Part shown: positions 1 to 5,941 of the stretch, one piece after another
How the letters are laid out: each line of letters begins with the position of its first letter
How positions within the stretch are numbered: the first letter of the stretch is position 1
From: Desulfobulbaceae bacterium
Lineage (GTDB): Bacteria; Desulfobacterota; Desulfobulbia; Desulfobulbales; Desulfurivibrionaceae
Assembly (NCBI GenBank): GCA_003517965.1
Contig: DOZO01000021.1
Span: forward strand, 18,414-24,411
DNA: 5,998 bases
Reading direction: 5' to 3'
The notes under the pieces: generated by a model
What the model saw: the letters and a program-made list of their open reading frames with translations, nothing else
Told to the model about the DNA's origin: nothing
Database searches by the model: none
Position numbers and translations under genes: made by a program

Positions 1-7
1 TTCTTTG

Positions 8-39
8 GTTCGTTTCTTTGGGCAAACAAAGAAATGAAC
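8..39. repeat. Long perfect-looking hairpin at window start, possible dispersed repeat
   Basis: Bases 8-20 pair with 27-39 to give a 13-position stem (one G-T mismatch/wobble at 12/35) around a six-base loop GGCAAA. The arms are GTTCGTTTCTTTG and CAAAGAAATGAAC. The stem ends inside the first candidate start region of the downstream biotin ligase ORF (ATG at 34). A second, short palindrome, GGATAAAATTTATCC, follows at 44-58. There is no U-run after the hairpin on either strand, so it is not a typical intrinsic terminator. The form (AT-rich, long stem, between genes) fits a REP-like dispersed repeat, but copy number cannot be judged from one window. Confidence 0.5.
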
Positions 40-918
40 AGAAGGATAAAATTTATCCGGATTACTGTGATTATGCGGTCATCAAAATTTAAAAACCTGA
101 AAGAAAAGCCCGCAATACCAAGGTCCGACGACCTCTGGCAAACCATGATCCGTACCGGCGAACTGGGCCGGCACCCGGTCCACTTCTTCACCAACACAGC
201 CTCAACCAACGACCTCGCCTTAGCCTTAAGCAATACCGGGGCCCCGGACGCCACCCTAGTCGTGGCCGACAGCCAGAGCGCGGGCCGAGGCCGTCTCGTA
301 GATCGGGTCTGGCACTCACCTCCCGGTACCGGCCTCTATTTCTCCCTGATCCTGCGCCCGCGCCTTGCCCCCTATGATTTCCCCAAGCTCACCTTGGCTG
401 CTGGCCTTGCCCTGTGCAAGGCTCTGGAAAGCCACACCCACTGCCACCCTGGCCTGAAATGGCCCAACGATCTTTACCTGCACGGCAAGAAATGTGGCGG
501 CATCCTCAGTGAAACCCAGGCTGTGGCCGGAGCCGGACAGACTGCGGTGGTGATCGGCATCGGCCTCAATGTGAACACCCCTTCGGAATCATTTTCCGGG
601 GAGCTACTAACCAAGGCCACCTCGCTGCTGGCGGAAACTGGCACCTACCATGATAGAGGCCCCCTGCTCGTGGCTCTTCTTGCCGAACTTGATCTAGTGG
701 TGGCCCGACTGGAACAAGGGGATTTTTTCAATATCCTGGCCGAATGGCGGCAACGGGATATCCACGCCGGGCTAGAGGTATCCTGGGTGAACAATCAGGG
801 GAAGATCATCACCGGCATCTCCCTTGGCCCGGATGAGGAGGGATTGCTCCATATCCGAGATGCTCAGGGCCAGAGCCATTCCGTTATCTCCGGGGATATC
901 TCCCTGGCGCACCAATAA
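34..918 (+). CDS. birA: Biotin--[acetyl-CoA-carboxylase] ligase, monofunctional BirA type (start uncertain)
   Basis: Cytoplasmic enzyme that activates biotin with ATP to biotinyl-AMP and transfers it to the acceptor lysine of biotin-dependent carboxylases. Numbering from the ATG at 34, the catalytic-domain motifs appear in family order: STN at 57-59, the biotin/AMP loop AGRGR at 83-87, KWPNDL at 142-147, KKCGGILSE at 152-160 and GIGLNVN at 175-181. A small C-terminal domain follows, from about 245 to 294. There is no N-terminal helix-turn-helix domain, so it should not act as the biotin operon repressor. The start is doubtful: the frame is open back to base 1, and none of the ATGs at 34, 73 or 145 has a clear Shine-Dalgarno. 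Residues 1-29 come from DNA of about 34% GC (34-120), whereas 121-180 is about 67% GC. The ATG at 145 would give 257 residues, a usual length for this class, with STN 20 residues in. It converges with ahcY. Function is secure; the N-terminus is not. Confidence 0.9.
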   Translation: MNRRIKFIRITVIMRSSKFKNLKEKPAIPRSDDLWQTMIRTGELGRHPVHFFTNTASTNDLALALSNTGAPDATLVVADSQSAGRGRLVDRVWHSPPGTGLYFSLILRPRLAPYDFPKLTLAAGLALCKALESHTHCHPGLKWPNDLYLHGKKCGGILSETQAVAGAGQTAVVIGIGLNVNTPSESFSGELLTKATSLLAETGTYHDRGPLLVALLAELDLVVARLEQGDFFNILAEWRQRDIHAGLEVSWVNNQGKIITGISLGPDEEGLLHIRDAQGQSHSVISGDISLAHQ

Positions 919-946
919 AAAAGGGGCACCGGAAACCCGGTACCCC
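917..946 (-). terminator. Intrinsic terminator of the metK-ahcY transcription unit
   Basis: Arms 923-932 (GGGGCACCGG) and 937-946 (CCGGTACCCC) form a ten-position GC-rich stem with one C/A mismatch and a four-base loop. Read on the - strand it is followed directly by six T (922-917), the classic Rho-independent layout, 24 bases after the ahcY stop. On the + strand the A-run precedes the hairpin and no T-run follows, so it should not end birA transcripts by the same mechanism. It touches the birA stop codon (916-918), so the convergent genes share almost no spacer. Confidence 0.85.
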
Positions 947-970
947 TGGCACACATACTTTGTTCAAAAA

Positions 971-2419
971 TCAATAGCGGTAATGATCCGCCTTGTAGGG
1001 ACCGCCCACCGGTACGTCGATATAGGCGGCCTGTACCTTGGAAAGCTCGGTGAGATGTACACCGAGCTTCTTGAGATGGAGGCGCGCCACCTTCTCATCC
1101 AGCACCTTGGGCAGCACATAAACCTTTTTCTCATACTTTTTGGTATTGGCGAAAAGCTCGATCTGGGCCAGCACCTGATTGGTGAAGGAGGCGGACATCA
1201 CGAAGCTCGGATGGCCGGTGGCGCAACCCAAGTTCACCAGACGGCCTTCAGCCAGCAGGGTGATCTTTTTGCCATCGGGGAAAATGATATGGTCAACCTG
1301 GGGCTTGATATTCTCCCAGGTGTACTTGCGCAACGAGGCCACGTCGATCTCTGAGTCGAAATGGCCGATATTGCAGACAATGGCTTCGTCCTTCATGGCC
1401 TTCATGTGGGCGTGGTTGATGACCTTCTCGTTACCGGTGGCGGTGACAAAGATGTCTCCCTGGGATGCAGCCTCTTCCATGGTCATTACCCGATAACCTT
1501 CCATGGCTGCCTGAAGCGCACAGATCGGGTCGATTTCGGTGATCCACACCTGAGCTCCTAAGCCACGGAAGGCCTGGGCGCAGCCCTTCCCTACGTCGCC
1601 GTAGCCGAGGATAACTGCGAGCTTGCCGGCGATCATCACGTCGGTGGCGCGCTTGATGCCGTCCATCAATGATTCGCGGCAGCCGTAGAGGTTGTCGAAC
1701 TTGGACTTGGTCACTGAGTCATTGACGTTCATCGCAGGAAAAAGCAGGCCGCCCGCCTTTTCCATCTGGTAGAGACGATGCACCCCGGTGGTAGTTTCCT
1801 CGGTCACGCCACGGATTGCCTTGGCGGCGGCGGTCCATTTCTGGTTGTCTGTGGTAAAGTCCTGCTTGAGTACGGCCAAAACCGCCTGCCATTCCTCATT
1901 GTCGGTCTTCTTAGCCACCGGCACCTTTCCAGCCTTCTCGAACTCGGCGCCCTTATGCACCAGCAGGGTGGCGTCGCCGCCGTCGTCGAGAATCATGTTG
2001 GGCGGGTTGCCGTCCGGCCAGGTAAGAGCCTTTTCTGTACACCACCAGTATTCCTTAATGCTTTCGCCTTTCCAGGCATAAACCGGAATGCCCACTGCGG
2101 CAATGGCGGCGGCGGCGTGGTCTTGGGTGGAGAAGATGTTGCAGGAGGCCCAACGCACCTGGGCGCCCAGGGCAACCAGGGTCTCGATCAGAACCGCAGT
2201 CTGGATGGTCATGTGCAGGCTGCCGGAGATCCTTGCCCCCTTGAGGGGCTGCTTTTTGCCAAATTCTTCGCGCAGGGCCATGAGTCCCGGCATCTCGGTT
2301 TCCGCGATCCTGATTTCTTTACGGCCCCAATCGGCCAGACTCATATCCGCAACCTTGAAATCGGTCTGTTTTTGAGCCGGAGCCTTCTTTGCCGGGGATT
2401 TTTTTGCTGGTGTCTTCAT
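971..2419 (-). CDS. ahcY: Adenosylhomocysteinase (S-adenosyl-L-homocysteine hydrolase)
   Basis: Cytoplasmic NAD-dependent enzyme that splits S-adenosylhomocysteine into adenosine and homocysteine, relieving product inhibition of SAM-dependent methyltransferases. It has 482 residues from the ATG at 2419. That start is chosen because AGGAG lies nine bases upstream; a longer frame from 2449 (ten more residues) has no comparable site. Visible motifs: substrate-domain signature SCNIFSTQDHAAAAI at 92-106, NAD-binding GYGDVGKG at 272-279, TATGN at 326-330, CNIGHFDSEID at 349-359, GHPSFVMS at 402-409 and the C-terminal tail PYKADHYRY (474-482) that reaches into the partner subunit's NAD site. The segment from about 136 to 220 contains the extra roughly 40 residues typical of bacterial forms and absent from the human enzyme. 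Odd point: residues 1-19 form a Lys/Pro/Ala tail (MKTPAKKSPAKKAPAQKQT) ahead of the usual DFKVADMSLADWGRKEI start. It lies downstream of metK on the same strand, completing the methyl cycle. Confidence 0.97.
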   Translation of the reverse strand: MKTPAKKSPAKKAPAQKQTDFKVADMSLADWGRKEIRIAETEMPGLMALREEFGKKQPLKGARISGSLHMTIQTAVLIETLVALGAQVRWASCNIFSTQDHAAAAIAAVGIPVYAWKGESIKEYWWCTEKALTWPDGNPPNMILDDGGDATLLVHKGAEFEKAGKVPVAKKTDNEEWQAVLAVLKQDFTTDNQKWTAAAKAIRGVTEETTTGVHRLYQMEKAGGLLFPAMNVNDSVTKSKFDNLYGCRESLMDGIKRATDVMIAGKLAVILGYGDVGKGCAQAFRGLGAQVWITEIDPICALQAAMEGYRVMTMEEAASQGDIFVTATGNEKVINHAHMKAMKDEAIVCNIGHFDSEIDVASLRKYTWENIKPQVDHIIFPDGKKITLLAEGRLVNLGCATGHPSFVMSASFTNQVLAQIELFANTKKYEKKVYVLPKVLDEKVARLHLKKLGVHLTELSKVQAAYIDVPVGGPYKADHYRY

Positions 2420-2428
2420 CGCTGTTTT

Positions 2429-2433
2429 CTCCT
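2429..2433 (-). promoter_or_regulatory. Ribosome binding site that fixes the ahcY start
   Basis: The - strand reads GTCAGGAGAAAACAGCG and then ATG at 2419. AGGAG is spaced nine bases from that ATG. This supports the 482-residue product over the ten-residue longer version starting at 2449. A small inverted repeat (CCGTG/CACGG, 2441-2451) lies just upstream of the site. Confidence 0.75.
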
Positions 2434-2479
2434 GACCGCGCCGTGGCACGGGGTGAGGCGTTCATTATTTGGTTAACAT

Positions 2480-2526
2480 CGCAAAAAGTCGCCACTACAA
2501 CCGTGGCCGTTTAGCCACCCTTTGCG
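2480..2526 (-). promoter_or_regulatory. Structured metK-ahcY leader with competing hairpins (possible attenuator)
   Basis: In the 139-base gap between metK and ahcY the - strand carries three complementary five-base blocks: A GTGGC (2518-2514), B GCCAC (2507-2503) and C GTGGC (2495-2491). B can pair with A (six-base loop) or with C (seven-base loop), but not with both. The B:C hairpin is followed by GAC and then five T (2487-2483), which resembles a short intrinsic terminator. An outer stem CGCAAA (2526-2521) with TTTGCG (2485-2480) would enclose the set and sequester part of the T-run. This is the geometry of a terminator/antiterminator switch, but the stems are only five or six base pairs and no known riboswitch core is recognisable. 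It could equally be a weak processing or termination site between the two genes, or a dispersed palindromic repeat. Confidence 0.3.
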
Positions 2527-2558
2527 TCTTCAATCGTGGATCTGTATCGTTGTTGCGC

Positions 2559-3731
2559 CTACTTGCACTTGATGCCGGCGGCATCTTTCAATATCTCGGC
2601 CTTGTCGGTGCGCTCCCAGGTAAACTCTTCCCGCTCCCGGCCAAAGTGGCCATAGGCTGCGGTTTTTTTGTAGATCGGGCGCAATAGATCAAGATGCTGG
2701 ATGATGGCCTTGGGCCGCAGATCAAAATGCGCGTCAATGAGCGCCTTGATCCGCTCATCGCTGATCTTGCCGGTGCCAAAGGAGTTGACATTGATGGAAA
2801 CCGGCTTGGAAATGCCGATGGCATAGGCGATTTGCACCTCGATCTCGGTGGCGATTCCGGCGGCTACCAGATTTTTGGCCACATAGCGGCCCATGTAGGA
2901 AGAAGAGCGATCCACCTTGGATGGGTCCTTGCCGGAAAAAGCGCCGCCACCGTGGGAGCCCATGCCGCCGTAAGTGTCAACGATGATCTTGCGACCGGTA
3001 ACCCCGCAGTCGCCTACCGGGCCGCCGATAACAAAACGTCCGGTAGGATTGATGAAGTACTTAGTATTGCTGTCCACCATCCCGGCTGGAATTATGACCT
3101 TGATGATCTCCTCCATCACCCCTTCCTTGAGATCCTCATAGTCAACCTCCGGAGAATGCTGGGTGGAGAGGACAATGGCCTCGACCCGCTTGGGTCTCTT
3201 GTTTTCGTATTCAATGGTGACCTGGCTCTTGGCGTCCGGCCTCAGCCAGGGGAGAATCCCGGCCTTGCGCACCTCGGCCTGTCGTTTTACAAGCCGGTGG
3301 GCATAGGTGATGGGCATGGGCATCAGCACCTTGGTTTGGTCGCAGGCAAAGCCGAACATAAGCCCCTGGTCGCCAGCGCCCTGATCCAGGTCTATCCCAG
3401 AGCCTTCGTTGACGCCCATGGCGATATCGGCGGACTGCTTGTCAATGCTGGTGAGCACGGCGCAGGATTGCCAGTCAAACCCCATATCTGAGGAATTATA
3501 ACCGATTTCCCGTACCGTTTCCCGCACAACCTGAGGCATGTCCACCCAGGCCGAGGTGGTGATCTCGCCGGCGATTACGGCCATGCCGGTGGTGACCAGG
3601 GTTTCACAGCCGACTCTGGCGTACTTGTCCTGGGTCAGGATGGCGTCAAGGATCGCATCCGAGATCTGGTCGGCAACCTTGTCCGGATGACCTTCTGAAA
3701 CAGATTCCGAGGTAAAGAGATAATTTGACAT
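2559..3731 (-). CDS. metK: S-adenosylmethionine synthetase (methionine adenosyltransferase)
   Basis: Cytoplasmic enzyme making SAM from methionine and ATP with release of phosphate and pyrophosphate; usually a tetramer needing Mg2+ and K+. It has 390 residues, close to the 384 of the Escherichia coli enzyme, and is complete. Diagnostic motifs: SEGHPDKVADQISDAILD at 12-29 (catalytic His15 region), the mobile active-site loop around 97-109 (IDKQSADIAMGVN), GAGDQG at 118-123, GDCGVTGRKIIVDTYGG at 240-256, the phosphate-binding stretch GGGAFSGKDPSKVDRS at 261-276 and GHFGRE at 361-366. The start at 3731 has GAGGA six bases upstream (3738-3742). It has its own promoter in the preceding 140-base gap and is followed on the same strand by ahcY after 139 bases. 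No convincing SAM-sensing riboswitch is seen in its short leader. Confidence 0.98.
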   Translation of the reverse strand: MSNYLFTSESVSEGHPDKVADQISDAILDAILTQDKYARVGCETLVTTGMAVIAGEITTSAWVDMPQVVRETVREIGYNSSDMGFDWQSCAVLTSIDKQSADIAMGVNEGSGIDLDQGAGDQGLMFGFACDQTKVLMPMPITYAHRLVKRQAEVRKAGILPWLRPDAKSQVTIEYENKRPKRVEAIVLSTQHSPEVDYEDLKEGVMEEIIKVIIPAGMVDSNTKYFINPTGRFVIGGPVGDCGVTGRKIIVDTYGGMGSHGGGAFSGKDPSKVDRSSSYMGRYVAKNLVAAGIATEIEVQIAYAIGISKPVSINVNSFGTGKISDERIKALIDAHFDLRPKAIIQHLDLLRPIYKKTAAYGHFGREREEFTWERTDKAEILKDAAGIKCK

Positions 3732-3807
3732 TACAAGTCCTCATGATTTGTTTTGAAAAAAACAAAATGTTACATGTTTTGAATAACGGCTTAATGACAG
3801 CTTGTTA

Positions 3808-3835
3808 TTTTTATTAGAATTCGGGAAATTGTCAA
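3808..3835 (-). promoter_or_regulatory. Predicted sigma70-type promoter of metK
   Basis: The - strand carries a consensus -35 box TTGACA (3835-3830), then 16 bases, then TAAAAA (3813-3808, four of six matches to TATAAT) in an AT-rich setting. Transcription would begin near 3801, giving a leader of roughly 70 bases before the metK ATG. That leader contains an AT-rich imperfect inverted repeat (3759-3780) followed on the - strand by three more T, too weak to call a terminator. The panE-like gene ends only 37 bases upstream of the -35 box with no terminator seen, so read-through into metK is also possible. Confidence 0.55.
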
Positions 3836-3871
3836 GGTAAATCAAGGCGAAAGCGCTACGAAATACCCCCT

Positions 3872-4822
3872 TTATCCTGGCAGATATCTTTTTTCCAAGG
3901 CCTTGATCGCGGCATAAAGTTCCGTGTTGATCGGCGCTGGAATAGCCAACTTCTTGGCTTCTTCCAGGATGGAGCCGTTGATGGCTTCGATTTCGGTTTG
4001 TCGGTTTTGCCTCACATCCTGGAGCATGGAAGAAATATTGTTGGCGGTTGCCCGGCAGACTGCGATGGTCCGAGCCACTGGCTCTGGAGCAATGGCAATG
4101 CCTTTGGCCTGGGCAACGCTGGCCGCTTCCAGAACGGCAGCCTGTAGCAAGTCAAGCGTCTCGGCATTTTCCAGAAGCCCGCCGTTTTTGCAGTTATAGA
4201 TGGCGGTGAGGGCGTTGATCCCGACGTTGACCAGCAGTTTGTTCCAAACCTGGATCAGGATATCGTTTTTAACTTGCGCATTAAGGCCTGCCCGCTGGAA
4301 AAGTTTTACGACCTCATTCAGGGCCAGCCTCGCTTCCGGCGAAGCTTTGTGGAGAAATCCGAGGCTGGTTTCTCCTTCCCCTCCAAAACGGACCTGGCCC
4401 TGTCCGACAAGATGCGCCCCCAGTGAGGTAACTGCCACGGCCACAGTGCCGGGAAGCTGCGCCGCAAGCAGAAGCGGCAGATGAGCGATCCCGTTTTGCC
4501 AGGCAAGCAATAGGGTGTTTTCCGAGAGCAGGGGAAGAAGGGAAGGGATGGTTCGAGCAAGGGCCGGGGATTTCACACAGAGCAACACTAAGGGTATGGG
4601 TCCGATCCGCTTGGCATCGGCAGTGGCCTGAACCAGGAAATGTTCTATGTGACCGTCCCGCTCAAGGGTAAGGCCCGAGTCCTGGAGCAGGGCAGCCCGA
4701 TGGCTGTCATGATCCAGAACCCAGATTTCCCCGGGGATGATTCGGCAGAGGGAAGAGGCCAGCAGCCCGCCCAAGGCACCCGGTCCGACGACGACGACCC
4801 TGTTGATCTTGGTGTCCCGCAT
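3872..4822 (-). CDS. panE: 2-dehydropantoate 2-reductase, PanE/ApbA family
   Basis: NADPH-dependent cytoplasmic reductase converting 2-dehydropantoate (ketopantoate) to pantoate for pantothenate and CoA synthesis. Length is 316 residues against 303 for the E. coli enzyme. An N-terminal Rossmann fold opens with VVVVGPGALGG (GxGxxG at 13-18). CVKS (82-85) and AWQNGI (107-112) match the conserved cofactor-side lysine and QNG. The C-terminal helical domain has WNKLLVNVGINALTAI (193-208), with Lys195 at the catalytic-lysine position. It also has SSMLQDV (264-270) and TEIEAING (276-283), where Glu277 is at the catalytic-acid position. All key residues are present, so the enzyme looks active. No Shine-Dalgarno is visible before the ATG, but the preceding lipoprotein gene stops nine bases upstream, suggesting translational coupling. 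Related family members reduce other 2-keto acids, so the substrate is inferred from the motifs; no other pantothenate gene is in the window. Confidence 0.85.
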   Translation of the reverse strand: MRDTKINRVVVVGPGALGGLLASSLCRIIPGEIWVLDHDSHRAALLQDSGLTLERDGHIEHFLVQATADAKRIGPIPLVLLCVKSPALARTIPSLLPLLSENTLLLAWQNGIAHLPLLLAAQLPGTVAVAVTSLGAHLVGQGQVRFGGEGETSLGFLHKASPEARLALNEVVKLFQRAGLNAQVKNDILIQVWNKLLVNVGINALTAIYNCKNGGLLENAETLDLLQAAVLEAASVAQAKGIAIAPEPVARTIAVCRATANNISSMLQDVRQNRQTEIEAINGSILEEAKKLAIPAPINTELYAAIKALEKRYLPG

Positions 4823-4831
4823 GAGTTGCGG

Positions 4832-5743
4832 TTAACGGGTAATGGTCACATCTTCAACAATTACCACATACTTGTACCCGCCGCCAAAATCCTTGTTTGC
4901 GGCAAGCACGCCTTCCACGGTGATGATATCACCTTTTTCTGCCTTGCCTGCTGAGGTTATCACCAGATCATGGGTATTCTTCAGAGGATCGCCAGTGCCA
5001 TCCTGAAGATGTAGCCAGTTTTTCCCCATGATCTGAGGAGAAAATTTGACCACCTGCCCCTTGATCTTTACCTTTTTGCCATTCAGGCCTGTGCCTTTGG
5101 CGAAAATATCTGCCACGCTGAAGGCATTGGCGCCACTGGCCTTGGCAATCTTCAATTCCACAAAAGGCACCACAGCCTTGCCGCTGCCCGGGGTCGTTTC
5201 GTTGCTGGCGGCAGGCATCGCCGCTGCTGGCGAGCTACCGCTTTCCTTATGCATAGCTGCGTCAAAAGCACCCGCAGTCGTCGCTGCCGCGCCAGTAGTT
5301 GCAGGCTTCGCCGCAGAGGCTGCTGCAGGGGCGCCGGTAGCTGTGCCGCCATGAGCCTCAGTCAGCGCCGCTTTTTTCCCGGCCAAGCCTGAGGAAAAAA
5401 TAATTTCGTTAAAGGTCCGGTTCAGGCTCTTGCTGGGAAAATTCTGCATGACCTGCCCTTCGTCCACGGCGCATTCCTCACCCACGGTAACCTTGGTTTC
5501 CGGCACTGCCACCCAGATATCTCCCTTTTTGGCAGCAACAAGAACATAGGTGAAGCCGCCGCCCTGGAGTACCTCTTTGGCTTTTCCCTGAATGGGCCCG
5601 GCAGGGTTGGCTATCTGGGCTTCAGTCTTCGGCGCAGCCTGATCAACCGCCTTGCTTTCGGTCTTTTTATTTTCACAGGCAACAAGTGCCAACAGACACA
5701 ACCCGCTCACGAAACATCCCCGCCATTTTATTGCCTTGCGCAT
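4832..5743 (-). CDS. Predicted lipoprotein with two OB-fold-like domains and an Ala-rich linker
   Basis: Function unknown. The 303-residue product begins with a lipoprotein signal: positive MRKAIKWR, a hydrophobic stretch 10-22 and lipobox LVAC with the modified cysteine at 23. The next residue is Glu, not Asp, which favours outer-membrane sorting. A first compact domain (about 50-117) contains GKAKEVLQGGGFTYVLVAA and NFPSKSLNRTF, a pattern I associate with small OB-fold periplasmic proteins. Residues 130-190 are a low-complexity Ala/Thr/Ser/Pro linker. A second domain (about 205-303) has GKKVKIKGQVVKFSP, NWLHLQDGTG and GDIITVEGVL, typical of the tRNA-anti-like OB fold. A strong AAGGAGG lies upstream of the ATG. 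It is probably cotranscribed with the panE-like gene 9 bases downstream. Annotation pipelines often call such proteins nucleic-acid binding by fold alone; an envelope location makes DNA or RNA an unlikely ligand. Confidence 0.75.
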   Translation of the reverse strand: MRKAIKWRGCFVSGLCLLALVACENKKTESKAVDQAAPKTEAQIANPAGPIQGKAKEVLQGGGFTYVLVAAKKGDIWVAVPETKVTVGEECAVDEGQVMQNFPSKSLNRTFNEIIFSSGLAGKKAALTEAHGGTATGAPAAASAAKPATTGAAATTAGAFDAAMHKESGSSPAAAMPAASNETTPGSGKAVVPFVELKIAKASGANAFSVADIFAKGTGLNGKKVKIKGQVVKFSPQIMGKNWLHLQDGTGDPLKNTHDLVITSAGKAEKGDIITVEGVLAANKDFGGGYKYVVIVEDVTITR

Positions 5744-5755
5744 ATGCTTAATCCC

Positions 5756-5762
5756 CCTCCTT
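5756..5762 (-). promoter_or_regulatory. Strong Shine-Dalgarno of the OB-fold lipoprotein gene
   Basis: The - strand reads AAGGAGGGGGATTAAGCAT before the ATG at 5743, so a full AAGGAGG lies 12 bases from the start codon; the run of G allows closer pairing registers. This is the strongest ribosome binding site in the window and fixes the start of the lipoprotein so that its signal peptide is intact. Confidence 0.75.
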
Positions 5763-5823
5763 CTGCTTGATATTTTCTGATATGAAAACAGCGCACTGCA
5801 GCCTTTCCGCCGTGCGCCAGTTC

Positions 5824-5871
5824 TTGCACCCAGAGGGTATAAGTTTCGTTTGCACCCTGAAGGGCATAAAA
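5824..5871. repeat. Two imperfect direct repeats, 26-base period
   Basis: TTGCACCCAGAGGGTATAAG (5824-5843) is followed by a related copy at 5850-5871 beginning TTGCACCCTGAAGGGCATAA. Each contains a small CCC/GGG inverted repeat (ACCC-AGA-GGGT at 5828-5838; CCC-TGAA-GGG at 5855-5864). The period of 26 bases places both copies on roughly the same DNA face, about 80 to 130 bases upstream of the lipoprotein ATG. They might be paired operator sites, an internal repeat of a decayed coding region, or coincidence. Confidence 0.35.
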
Positions 5872-5919
5872 TCCGGCAAGCTGCTCAACTCAGCTTCATT
5901 TTCCAAGACAGCTTCCTTG

Positions 5920-5941
5920 GGAAAAAGTTCGCACTTTTTTC
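5920..5941. other. Symmetric A-run/T-run stem-loop upstream of the lipoprotein gene
   Basis: AAAAAGT (5922-5928) pairs perfectly with ACTTTTT (5933-5939) around the four-base loop TCGC. It is extended by a G-T wobble (5921/5940) and a G-C pair (5920/5941). On the - strand the loop reads GCGA, a GNRA-type tetraloop. The T-run is inside the stem, not after it, so it is at best a weak bidirectional terminator. Confidence 0.3.

Noticed and set aside
824..1354. 176-codon + strand frame spanning the birA end, the terminator and the ahcY end
   Set aside because: It crosses two well-supported genes and a terminator hairpin, and its sequence has no motif.
2420..2449. Ten-residue longer AhcY starting at 2449
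   Set aside because: No good Shine-Dalgarno precedes 2449, and the AGGAG that serves the 2419 start lies inside the extra codons.
1778..2476. 232-codon + strand open frame opposite ahcY
   Set aside because: It lies entirely antisense to a strongly supported ahcY, has low-complexity Gly/His/Leu composition and no recognisable domain. It is a shadow of GC-rich coding on the other strand.
2420..2558. SAH riboswitch or c-di-GMP-I (GEMM) riboswitch before ahcY
   Set aside because: The position fits an SAH riboswitch and the string GACGCAAAG recalls part of the GEMM core, but the remaining conserved segments of either class are not present in order. I describe only the hairpins.
2694..3491. 265-codon + strand open frame opposite metK
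   Set aside because: Fully antisense to metK with all metK motifs intact; the frame is open because of metK codon bias, and no independent domain or ribosome binding site supports it.
3759..3780. Intrinsic terminator between the panE-like gene and metK
   Set aside because: The inverted repeat is AT-rich with a three-base bulge and lies downstream of the metK promoter, where a strong terminator would block metK itself.
3732..3801. SAM riboswitch in the metK leader
   Set aside because: The predicted leader is only about 70 bases, AT-rich, and lacks any SAM-I, SAM-II or SMK core that I can recognise.
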